From the NCBI RefSeq assembly GCF_004358095.2, contig NZ_SMZJ02000015.1, positions 1 through 32,439 of the forward strand: 32,439 bases of DNA, given 5' to 3'. Made by a program: the position numbers and the translations under genes. Positions within the stretch are counted from its first letter, which is position 1; every line of letters starts with the position of its first letter. The notes under the pieces are model-generated. The model did not search any database, was not told where the DNA came from, and saw nothing but the letters and a program-made list of their open reading frames with translations. Of the stretch, positions 26,104 to 32,439 are shown one piece after another. Source of the stretch: Seonamhaeicola sediminis (GTDB taxonomy: Bacteria; Bacteroidota; Bacteroidia; Flavobacteriales; Flavobacteriaceae).

Positions 26104-26128
26104 AAAGCCGAATTAAGCAAGGCTTTTT
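26104..26128 (+). terminator. Orphan terminator-like hairpin
   Basis: AAAGCC and GGCTTT pair across an 11-base loop, followed by further T residues. It lies after the HtrA terminator and before the next gene, so it has no obvious transcript to end. Confidence 0.4.
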
Positions 26129-26143
26129 ATAATATAAATTTTA

Positions 26144-26151
26144 TAACTTCG
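26144..26151 (+). promoter_or_regulatory. Weak promoter candidate of the coiled-coil protein gene, TAACTTCG
   Basis: TAACTTCG is one base away from TAnnTTTG and lies 36 bases before the ATG at 26187. An adjacent TTCGT / ACGAA dyad (26148-26162) follows it. Confidence 0.3.
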
Positions 26152-26186
26152 TATAAAACGAAACAACCTCCATAAACAACCCCAGT

Positions 26187-26807
26187 ATGAAATCATTAAA
26201 AATATCGCTTTTAATTTTTCTGTTATTTTTTTCACCTAAAATCATTTTTTCACAAGAAACGTATACTGATACTGAATCTATTAATGAGGGCTCTATAAAT
26301 GATCAATTTGAATTTCTTCTTAGAAAATCAGGCAACTTTAAAGGCACCAATGGGCAAGCTTATGAAGCTGTTAAGCAATCATGGTTATATGCCTTAAAAT
26401 CTCACACATTAGATTCTTTAAAAACCATCAGAAAAGATTTAAATGATACTAAGGCTGTTGTTGACAAACAAGCTAAAGAGATTTCAAATTTAAAGTCAAA
26501 ACTCACAAATACACAAAACGATTTAGACAAAACCAATACAGAAAAAGATAGTATGGCATTATTTGGTTTACAAATGAGCAAAACCAATTACAATATGTTA
26601 ATGTGGACCATAATTGCAGCTTTGTTAGCATTATTGATTTTGTTTATTTATAAGTTTAAAAATAGTAATGCCATTACAAAACAAGCTAAACAAAACCTTG
26701 CCGAAATTGAAGAAGAGTTTGATGAACATAGAAGAGTTGCTTTAGAACGGGAGCAAAAAGTAAGACGTCAATTACAAGACGAAATTAATAAACAGAAAGG
26801 GGTTTAG
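26187..26807 (+). CDS. Signal-peptide, coiled-coil membrane protein, unknown function
   Basis: A 206-residue protein with a cleavable signal (to about residue 22, FSQE), a short conserved-looking segment (NDQFEFLLRKSGNFKGTNGQAYEAVK), a long coiled coil (about 75-125), one membrane segment (about 137-155) and a second charged coiled coil (about 163-204). This layout puts the first coil outside and the second inside the cytoplasm. In flavobacterial databases such proteins are sometimes called tRNA (guanine-N1)-methyltransferase because trmD follows; nothing in the sequence supports that. A terminator separates it from trmD. Confidence 0.75.
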   Translation: MKSLKISLLIFLLFFSPKIIFSQETYTDTESINEGSINDQFEFLLRKSGNFKGTNGQAYEAVKQSWLYALKSHTLDSLKTIRKDLNDTKAVVDKQAKEISNLKSKLTNTQNDLDKTNTEKDSMALFGLQMSKTNYNMLMWTIIAALLALLILFIYKFKNSNAITKQAKQNLAEIEEEFDEHRRVALEREQKVRRQLQDEINKQKGV

Positions 26808-26829
26808 TATAAAAGACGCTTTCTTTATT

Positions 26830-26860
26830 AAAAGCTGCAAATACTTTGCAGCTTTTTTTA
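26830..26860 (+). terminator. Rho-independent terminator of the coiled-coil protein gene
   Basis: A perfect 12-bp stem (AAAAGCTGCAAA / TTTGCAGCTTTT) with a TAC loop and continued T run, 22 bases past the stop. It separates this gene from trmD, which has its own promoter. Confidence 0.88.
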
Positions 26861-26902
26861 TGCATTCAATGCGGCTGCATGAAAAATACCAATCAATTAA
26901 AT

Positions 26903-26910
26903 TATCTTTG
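26903..26910 (+). promoter_or_regulatory. Putative trmD promoter, TATCTTTG
   Basis: TATCTTTG matches TAnnTTTG exactly, 16 bases before the trmD ATG and after a strong terminator, so it should drive trmD and the sirtuin gene with a leader of about 10 bases. Confidence 0.6.
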
Positions 26911-26926
26911 TGCCTAAAGTCATATT

Positions 26927-27607
26927 ATGCGTATAGATATAATTACCGTTCTTCCAGAATTACTCAGGAGCCCTTTTGAAGCTTCTATTTTAAAACGTGC
27001 TATTGAAGCCAGTTTGGTTGAAGTATATACACATAATTTAAGAGATTACACATCAGATAATTACAAATCTGTTGATGATTATCAATTTGGTGGAGGTGCT
27101 GGTATGGTAATGATGATTGAGCCTATTGACAAGTGTATTTCGAAGCTAAAAAATGAACGCCAGTATGATGAGATTATTTATATGACACCTGATGGAGAAA
27201 CACTCAATCAAAGTATAGCCAATCAAATCTCACTTAAAGAAAACATCATTATTCTTTGTGGACATTATAAGGGGGTTGACCAAAGAGTCAGGGATCATCT
27301 TATAACTAAAGAAATTTCCATAGGTGATTATGTGCTTTCTGGTGGAGAATTGGGAGCCGCTGTTCTGTGTGATGCAGTTATTAGGTTAATTCCAGGAGTT
27401 TTAGGTAATGAAACCTCTGCCTTGACAGATTCTTTTCAGGATAATTTATTAGCACCACCTATCTATACCAAACCCCGGGAATACAAAGGCTGGAAAGTTC
27501 CAGAATTATTATTTAGTGGCAACTTACCTAAAATAGAAAAATGGCGTGAGGAACAGGCTTATAAACACACTAAAGAAAAACGCCCAGATTTACTAACCGA
27601 TGAGTAA
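26927..27607 (+). CDS. trmD: tRNA (guanine-N1-)-methyltransferase TrmD
   Basis: Methylates G37 next to the anticodon in tRNAs, which prevents frameshifting. The 226-residue protein shows the SPOUT knot motifs [13 protein letters not shown] and [14 protein letters not shown], the N-terminal [12 protein letters not shown] and the [11 protein letters not shown] segment, then the C-terminal tRNA-binding region ([17 protein letters not shown]). It is not near rpsP or rplS, unlike in Proteobacteria. The stop overlaps the sirtuin start by 8 bases. Confidence 0.97.
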   Translation: MRIDIITVLPELLRSPFEASILKRAIEASLVEVYTHNLRDYTSDNYKSVDDYQFGGGAGMVMMIEPIDKCISKLKNERQYDEIIYMTPDGETLNQSIANQISLKENIIILCGHYKGVDQRVRDHLITKEISIGDYVLSGGELGAAVLCDAVIRLIPGVLGNETSALTDSFQDNLLAPPIYTKPREYKGWKVPELLFSGNLPKIEKWREEQAYKHTKEKRPDLLTDE

Positions 27608-28283
27608 AAAACAACATATTGTAGTACTTACAGGCGCGGGTATGAGTGCTGAAAGTGGTTTAAAAACTTTTAGGGATGCAAATGGTTTATGGGAAGGATA
27701 TGATGTTACTAAAGTGGCTACACCTCAAGGTTTTCAGGATAACCCTGAATTAGTCTTGGAATTTTACAACCAAAGAAGACGTCAATTACATGAGGTTGAA
27801 CCAAACAGTGCACATTTTGATTTAGCTAAACTTGAGAAAAACTATAGAGTGAGTATCATTACACAAAACATCGATGATTTACATGAGCGCGCAGGTAGTA
27901 CCAATGTATTGCATTTACATGGAGAACTTTTAAAAGTACGCAGCACCTATGATGAAAATGATACTCTAGAATGGAAAACTGATTTAGTTTTAGGTGATTT
28001 ATGTAGCAAAGGGTATCAGTTACGCCCACACATTGTTTGGTTTGGCGAAGATGTTCCTATGATGACTAAAGCAATTAACATTTGTCAAAAAGCTGACATT
28101 TTGGTAATTATTGGCACTTCTATGCAGGTATATCCGGCTGCAGGATTAATGCATTATGTACCTGAGGGTATACCGATATATTTTATAGATCCAAATCCTG
28201 CATTATTGAGTAAAGAAAATTTAACAGTTATAGCTAAACAAGCTACCATTGGTGTTAGTGAAATGATAGAAACTTTTTTTTAG
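27600..28283 (+). CDS. cobB: Sirtuin NAD-dependent protein deacylase, CobB-like
   Basis: Removes acyl groups from lysines of proteins using NAD+. The 227-residue sequence has GAGMSAESG (12-20) and [12 protein letters not shown] with HLHGEL (catalytic His). FYNQRRRQL matches the Tyr-x-x-Arg pair of CobB-type (class III) sirtuins, which favours removal of succinyl as well as acetyl groups. The zinc module with four cysteines is missing: only one Cys (LCSKG) lies in the stretch between HLHGEL and [10 protein letters not shown]. It overlaps trmD by 8 bases, so both come from one mRNA, and converges on the sulfatase gene by 4 bases. Confidence 0.92.
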   Translation: MSKKQHIVVLTGAGMSAESGLKTFRDANGLWEGYDVTKVATPQGFQDNPELVLEFYNQRRRQLHEVEPNSAHFDLAKLEKNYRVSIITQNIDDLHERAGSTNVLHLHGELLKVRSTYDENDTLEWKTDLVLGDLCSKGYQLRPHIVWFGEDVPMMTKAINICQKADILVIIGTSMQVYPAAGLMHYVPEGIPIYFIDPNPALLSKENLTVIAKQATIGVSEMIETFF

Positions 28284-29752
28284 CTCTTTAATCTTCCAAT
28301 CTCCCTATTGCCTGTGCCTTTTTTAATACCTACGTTTAAGTCACCCAATTCTTTTCTAGCCTGTTCTACAACCTCCATTAATTCATGTACTTTTTCAGGG
28401 TAATATTCATAAACATTATACTGCTCTCCTGGATCACGCATCATATTATAAAGTTCTGGTTCTTCAATAGTCGTTTTAACACGCTTTCCTCCGTGACCAT
28501 CATTTCCTGGTTTTGTATCATAAGAGGCCCAAGTATGTGGCAATACCAACTTCCAATTACCTTTACGCACACCATTAAGATGATTCTTACCAAAATAATA
28601 CAACATGGTTTCTCTAGGATTTGATCCGAAATCACCCTTAAAGAGTGAACTAATATCAATACCATCAATCTTATTATTAGAAAGTTTTCCGTCAGTTATT
28701 GATACAAATGCTGGCAATAAATCAATGGTTGACGCTAGTTTACTACAAACTGTTCCCTCTGGTATGTTATTAGGCCAATTGATAATGAAAGGAACCCTTT
28801 GACCTCCTTCCCAACTGGTAGTTTTTCCTTCTCTCAGTCCGCCTGAAGAACCCGCATGATTACCGAAATTTAGCCACGGCCCATTATCTGAAGTAAAAAT
28901 TACTATGGTATTATCTGCAATATCATTTTTTTCTAAGGCTTTGTTTATTTCACCAACAGACCAATCTATTTCCATCATCACATCACCATAAAGTCCTTGT
29001 TCACTTTTTCCTCTAAATTTATGCGATACACCTAAAGGAATGTGTCCCATAGTATGTGGCACATATAAAAAGAAAGGCTTGTTTGCATTTCTATTAATAA
29101 AATTAACTGCCTTTTCGGTATAATGTGTGGTGAGTTTATCTTGATCCTTTAAACTAGAAATTGTATCTATTACTTCATTTCCATCTATCAGTGGCAGTGA
29201 AGGCATATTTCCTCTTCCTTGATCTTTAGGAAGCTCATGGCCAGTAACATTACTATGGGGCCACATGTCATTAGAATAAGGCAAACCAAAATATTCATCA
29301 AAACCATGTTGTAATGGTAAAAACTCTTTTTGCCATCCTAAATGCCACTTACCAAAACAAGCTGTAGCATAACCTTGCTCTTTAAACATTTCGGCCATTG
29401 TAAATTCTTCAGGATTTAGACCTATTTCATGATGTGGAAAAAGCGCTCCTGAAAAACCGATTCTATTTGGATAACACCCCGTGAGTAATCCTGCTCTAGA
29501 AGCACTACAAACTGGTTGGGCTGCGTAAAAATTAGTAAAGCGCATTCCTTTGTTTGCCATTGCATCAAGATTGGGAGTTTCAAAACCCGTTGCGCCGTAA
29601 CAACCTATATCTCCAAAACCCATGTCATCAATAAATACGAGCACAAAATTGGGTTTTTTGCTAGTCTGCGAATCTTTGTTACTTTTTTTGGAATTACAAC
29701 TAAATAAGAGATTTGTAATAATTAATAAGGCAAATATTCTCTTAAATAACAT
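28280..29752 (-). CDS. Lipoprotein sulfatase (arylsulfatase family S1)
   Basis: A 490-residue alkaline-phosphatase-fold sulfatase that releases sulfate from an organic ester, with a lipoprotein signal (Cys19 in LLFSCNS). Metal-binding Asp42 and Asp43 lie in FIDDMGFGDIGCYG, and the formylglycine signature is PVCSASRAGLLTG, with Cys82 as the residue to be oxidised. GKWHLG and FTSDNGPW are further family motifs. The start is the ATG at 29752, 11 bases after the AlkB gene stop, so it is probably in its operon. No maturase gene (anSME or FGE) or SusC/D pair is in the window, so the substrate is unknown; a host or algal sulfated glycan is only a guess. Confidence 0.93.
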   Translation of the reverse strand: MLFKRIFALLIITNLLFSCNSKKSNKDSQTSKKPNFVLVFIDDMGFGDIGCYGATGFETPNLDAMANKGMRFTNFYAAQPVCSASRAGLLTGCYPNRIGFSGALFPHHEIGLNPEEFTMAEMFKEQGYATACFGKWHLGWQKEFLPLQHGFDEYFGLPYSNDMWPHSNVTGHELPKDQGRGNMPSLPLIDGNEVIDTISSLKDQDKLTTHYTEKAVNFINRNANKPFFLYVPHTMGHIPLGVSHKFRGKSEQGLYGDVMMEIDWSVGEINKALEKNDIADNTIVIFTSDNGPWLNFGNHAGSSGGLREGKTTSWEGGQRVPFIINWPNNIPEGTVCSKLASTIDLLPAFVSITDGKLSNNKIDGIDISSLFKGDFGSNPRETMLYYFGKNHLNGVRKGNWKLVLPHTWASYDTKPGNDGHGGKRVKTTIEEPELYNMMRDPGEQYNVYEYYPEKVHELMEVVEQARKELGDLNVGIKKGTGNREIGRLKS

Positions 29753-29763
29753 ATTATAGCTAA

Positions 29764-30387
29764 TTAGTTTTTAATAATCCTAAAAGTAAGGTTTATTCTT
29801 GGATTTATAGTTTTAGTAGTTTTTGGTATGTTGTGTTTCCAGAAATGTTGTGTTATCCCTTTCATAAGTAAAAAACTTCCATGAGTTAATGGTATGTCAA
29901 CTTTCTTTAACCCTTTCTTAAATATATGTTTTAATTGAAATGGTCTTGTTTGACCGAAAGAGACCGAACCAATTATCGGGTTTTTCCCTAACTCTTTTTC
30001 GTTATCCTGATGCCAATTATTGCTATCATTTCCATCACGATAATAGTTTAATAAGCAGCTTGTAAAATCAACTTCAGCAATCATTTCTATTCGCTTTTTT
30101 ATAAACAATAAATTGGATGTCCACGCATGCGGATTCATCGCTATTCCAGAATAAGAATATGATTTACCTTCATAACCATACAAAGCCGAAAGCCTAGGTA
30201 CATTATACGTTTTTCCGTAAAATGTAATTTGATCCTGTTGCCATTGAATAGAATCTTGCAAACTTTTGAAAAGTTTGTTGGCTTCTTCTTCAGAAAAAAA
30301 ACTATTGTAAAGTACGATATCAGCATCGGGCAAATCAAATACTACTTTTTGAAAATTATCATCAAATAAACGTTGCTGAATATCCAT
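29764..30387 (-). CDS. alkB: AlkB-like 2-oxoglutarate/Fe(II) dioxygenase
   Basis: Repairs alkylated DNA or RNA bases (such as 1-methyladenine, 3-methylcytosine) by oxidative demethylation. The 207-residue protein has the iron ligands His126 and Asp128 (WHQDNE) and a third His in HFWKHNIPK (likely His185), and the 2-oxoglutarate arginines in RINLTFR (Arg197, Arg203). The substrate-lid part SALYGYEGKSYSYSG is like that of ABH2-type and short bacterial AlkB proteins. It lies 9 bases after the glycosyltransferase gene and 11 before the sulfatase gene. No Ada-like regulator is near. Confidence 0.92.
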   Translation of the reverse strand: MDIQQRLFDDNFQKVVFDLPDADIVLYNSFFSEEEANKLFKSLQDSIQWQQDQITFYGKTYNVPRLSALYGYEGKSYSYSGIAMNPHAWTSNLLFIKKRIEMIAEVDFTSCLLNYYRDGNDSNNWHQDNEKELGKNPIIGSVSFGQTRPFQLKHIFKKGLKKVDIPLTHGSFLLMKGITQHFWKHNIPKTTKTINPRINLTFRIIKN

Positions 30388-30396
30388 TCAAAAGTT

Positions 30397-31632
30397 TTAA
30401 ATCTTATTCTTTGCCTCAATCCATTTACTCATAAACTTGGTACTTTGCAGTGTGTGATGTTGAAGCATTTGCCCTATGAAATTATTAAGTCTTCGGTCAT
30501 AAAGTTGTTGTTGAAGCATCTCTAATTGCTCCATAAAAACTTTCTGAAAATGTGTTTTGTTGAACCTAGTGTTAACAACCCGAAAACCATTTCTTTGCTT
30601 TTCTTTCCATAGATTTTTATTGCTATATAATTCCACTGCTCTAGAGGCAAACGTTTCTGGATTATTCTCTATAAAACCATTTGGAGACAATACACCAAAT
30701 ATACCCTCGGCTCCAATACTTGTTGTAACACTAGGCGTTCCATTTTTCATAGCATCAAATAACTTTCCTTTTAAACCAGCACCAAATTGCAGGGGTGCTA
30801 GACATACTCTTGATTTTTTTAGAACGCCACTGGCACTTTCTGCAAACCCATTAACTATAAAGCCTTCTTTAGAATTGTGTAACTGATTTACCTTAAGCGA
30901 AGCATAAGCGCCATATATATGCATTTGTGAGTTTGGTAGGCGTTGTCTTATCACTGGCCATATATGTTTTTTTAAATGTAAAACAGCATTAAAATTAGGT
31001 TCATGCAAAAAGTTACCAATTGTTGTAAAATTATTACGTTCCTCGAAAGCGGGGAGTTCTAAATATGTGTCAGAGGGTATATCCTCAAACATAAAGGGTA
31101 AATAGAACAGTAAAGACTCATCAAACTTAAAATCCTTACTTAAAATATCCATCTCAGCTTCAGAGATTATTAAGGTTAAATCACATCTATATATACTGGC
31201 TATTTCTCTTTTAGCTGTATCGTTGAACAAGTATGATTTATTAAAATTGGCATTATCCTTTAGAGCCTTGTGCCTCCCTTTTCGTAAACAATGTAGGTCT
31301 TCGGTATCCAGAATCCTGAGTGCATCCGGACAATGTTCTGCTATACGCCAACCAAACTGTTCCTCGGTCATAAACCTATCGAACATCACCACATTTGGAT
31401 TCAGTACTTTTATAAAGTCGTCAAAACTAGAGCTATTAAGTTCAATGGAGACCTGAGTAACACCTATATCTTTTAAATTAAATGCATTATTAGAACTTGA
31501 GGAGGCGCTGGCAAAAGTTATTTCATAATCGGCCAATTGAAACGTCTCTATTAACTGCATCATCCTACTACCTGCAGCAGAGCTTTTTGGTTCGGGCCAC
31601 ACAAAACCGATAATTAAAAGTTTCTTGTTCAT
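30397..31632 (-). CDS. Glycosyltransferase, GT4-like
   Basis: A 411-residue protein with two Rossmann-like halves and no signal, typical of GT-B glycosyltransferases. The N-terminal half starts KKLLIIGFVWPEPKSSAAG; the C-terminal half carries GNFLHEPNFNAVLHLKKHIW, PLQFGAGLKGKLFDAMKNGTP (the acceptor-sugar nucleotide loop) and EGIFGV, as in Glyco_trans_1 domain proteins. Donor and acceptor are unknown. It is followed by alkB after 9 bases and may be the first gene of the unit. The C-terminal 60 residues are a helical extension rich in Gln and Leu. Confidence 0.86.
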   Translation of the reverse strand: MNKKLLIIGFVWPEPKSSAAGSRMMQLIETFQLADYEITFASASSSSNNAFNLKDIGVTQVSIELNSSSFDDFIKVLNPNVVMFDRFMTEEQFGWRIAEHCPDALRILDTEDLHCLRKGRHKALKDNANFNKSYLFNDTAKREIASIYRCDLTLIISEAEMDILSKDFKFDESLLFYLPFMFEDIPSDTYLELPAFEERNNFTTIGNFLHEPNFNAVLHLKKHIWPVIRQRLPNSQMHIYGAYASLKVNQLHNSKEGFIVNGFAESASGVLKKSRVCLAPLQFGAGLKGKLFDAMKNGTPSVTTSIGAEGIFGVLSPNGFIENNPETFASRAVELYSNKNLWKEKQRNGFRVVNTRFNKTHFQKVFMEQLEMLQQQLYDRRLNNFIGQMLQHHTLQSTKFMSKWIEAKNKI

Positions 31633-31710
31633 AAAAAATGAAACTTATAAATTGAAAGTGCCTTATTCAAATTCTTACGGTATTTACAGTTTGCTTCCGA
31701 AATTTGATTA

Positions 31711-32184
31711 TTATTCTGGTTTAGGTTTAAAATCGTACATCAACCGCACTTTTTTTGCCCAATCTACTACAGAATTTATCTGGGCATCGGTTAATTTTGC
31801 GTCAGAATGTGTCCATGTATATGAATTCAATGGCATACTTTTATCTTCAACCATTTCTATTAGTTCTTCAAACTTGTGGTCTTTTCTTTTAACTGAATTA
31901 CCTTCCCATTTCGACACATTAAAATGTTTTTTGCCATGATCTATATGATTTTTTAACCAATAATTTACGGGTGTTATATTATTATACCATGGGTATCTAC
32001 TAACATCACTATGACAATCAAAGCAAGCTTCTTTCAAAATTAATTTTACATCTTCAGGCGGCTTGGTTTCTGTTAAAAACGGTTCTATAGAAGCCATATC
32101 TCCACTATTCTTCTCAGGTCTAAAAAATTGCGCAATAATAAAAGCTATTACAAGTAGTAATAGCAGCTTTTTTATAATCTTCAT
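31711..32184 (-). CDS. Haem-binding domain (c-type cytochrome-like) protein
   Basis: A 157-residue exported or membrane-anchored protein with an N-terminal hydrophobic segment (about 6-20) and one c-type haem site CFDCH (Cys54, Cys57, His58). The following DVSRYPWYNNITPVNYWL is the mark of the Haem_bd domain family seen in Bacteroidetes. The C-terminal SMPLNSYTWTH and TDAQINSVVDWA segments also match this family, the Met possibly being the second haem ligand. Role unknown; likely electron transfer or redox sensing in the periplasm. It is 78 bases upstream of the glycosyltransferase and may be independent of it. Confidence 0.88.
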   Translation of the reverse strand: MKIIKKLLLLLVIAFIIAQFFRPEKNSGDMASIEPFLTETKPPEDVKLILKEACFDCHSDVSRYPWYNNITPVNYWLKNHIDHGKKHFNVSKWEGNSVKRKDHKFEELIEMVEDKSMPLNSYTWTHSDAKLTDAQINSVVDWAKKVRLMYDFKPKPE

Positions 32185-32309
32185 TTTTAATAATTTTAGA
32201 TTATAAAAATAAGAAAACGATTTGACTAGAAACGATCTTTATAAAGAATTAAACTACGTAAATCACTCTCGTGAAAAACGTACCCACTATGCTAATTTGT
32301 TAAATAAAC

Positions 32310-32334
32310 TACCTCGGGGCAAGCCCACGAGGTA
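32310..32334 (-). repeat. Imperfect hairpin abutting the transposase stop
   Basis: TACCTCG and CGAGGTA form a 7-bp outer stem, GGG and CCC continue it, with a CAAG loop and one bulged A between the parts. It lies directly after the transposase stop codon. Such bulged hairpins are recognised by single-strand IS200/IS605 and REP-associated transposases. Confidence 0.65.
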
Positions 32335-32439
32335 TTAAAATAATTTGAGTTGTCCTGAATGAACTTCTTTATATTCCTTCTCTTTTCCTTGATTTTCAAC
32401 ATATCTCTGAATCACATCTTTGCTTGCATAGAGCCCTAC
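32335..32439 (-). mobile_element. C-terminal end of a probable Y1 (IS200-like/REP-associated) transposase
   Basis: The last 34 codons of a gene that runs out of the window on the right; it begins upstream of the edge, so only its end is seen. The residues GLYASKDVIQRYVENQGKEK and then KEVHSGQLKLF resemble the end of Y1-transposase proteins, whose helix with the ...YVENQ segment packs near the active site. The frame is open without interruption and ends with TAA directly before a bulged hairpin. The family is assigned by resemblance and by the hairpin; the catalytic HUH and Tyr residues are not in the window. Confidence 0.5.

Larger units (their letters stand above)
25841..26186. other. Gene-free AT-rich interval between HtrA and coiled-coil protein genes
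   Basis: No convincing gene lies here; the open frame on the minus strand over 25709-25969 covers the HtrA end and terminator and has no family features. Structure that can be seen: an 8-bp inverted repeat ATAAAACA / TGTTTTAT at 26042-26065, a terminator-like hairpin at 26104-26128 and a promoter-like TAACTTCG at 26144. A small RNA ending at the second hairpin is possible but unsupported by a promoter match. Confidence 0.5.

Noticed and set aside
26143-26155. ATAACTTCGTATA, identical to one 13-base arm of the phage P1 loxP site
   Set aside because: The spacer and the inverted second arm are missing, no recombinase is near, and the string coincides with a promoter-like TAACTTCG. Coincidence is the best explanation.

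Overview
The window is AT-rich chromosomal DNA from a member of the Bacteroidetes, most likely the family Flavobacteriaceae. The evidence is the Bacteroidetes-type promoter element TAnnTTTG in front of several genes, A-rich start regions without Shine-Dalgarno sequences, and a gene order (recN / DUF4835-like / coaBC / rpoZ-like / bamD / dapA) and protein set (DUF2279-like, BamD-type lipoprotein, split 5'-nucleotidase, LysM-less lysozyme-like protein) that I know from flavobacteria. A lipoprotein sulfatase hints at a marine or polysaccharide-using lifestyle, but that is inference. Almost all of it is core housekeeping sequence. The only clear mobile DNA is the 3' end of a probable Y1/IS200-like transposase at the right edge.

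Layout. 152-7827 is a long minus-strand block: fabI, recN, a DUF4835-like secreted protein, coaBC, an omega-like RNA polymerase subunit, bamD, dapA and a DUF6913-like protein. 7886-9995 (plus) holds a 5'-nucleotidase split into two genes, with the C-terminal domain encoded first, and a small DoxX-like membrane protein. 9981-14223 (minus) holds a polytopic membrane protein, ligA, prmC and a GNAT acetyltransferase. 14277-16990 (plus) is a tightly packed run of LEA-like lipoprotein, ribD, a HAD phosphatase and a YigZ/IMPACT protein, in which two genes start with TTG. After a convergent thioesterase comes dnaA, a low-molecular-weight tyrosine phosphatase and an RsmI-like methyltransferase (17579-20193). 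20200-24207 (minus) has a lysozyme-like exported protein, a DUF2279-like protein, mltG, a RimJ/L-type acetyltransferase and dapF. 24359-28283 (plus) has an HtrA/Deg protease, a coiled-coil membrane protein, trmD and a sirtuin. 28280-32184 (minus) has a sulfatase, AlkB, a glycosyltransferase and a c-type haem protein. The transposase remnant follows.

Functional themes are envelope biogenesis (bamD, mltG, lysozyme-like protein, HtrA), lysine/peptidoglycan precursors (dapA, dapF), cofactors (coaBC, ribD), and DNA/RNA maintenance (recN, ligA, alkB, dnaA, trmD, rsmI-like, prmC). I did not find a clearly new multi-gene system. The most interesting signals are four helically phased GTTAAA repeats in front of the HtrA gene, which resemble a binding site for an OmpR-family regulator; the imperfect hairpin abutting the transposase stop codon; and the unusual close packing of a glycosyltransferase, AlkB and a sulfatase.
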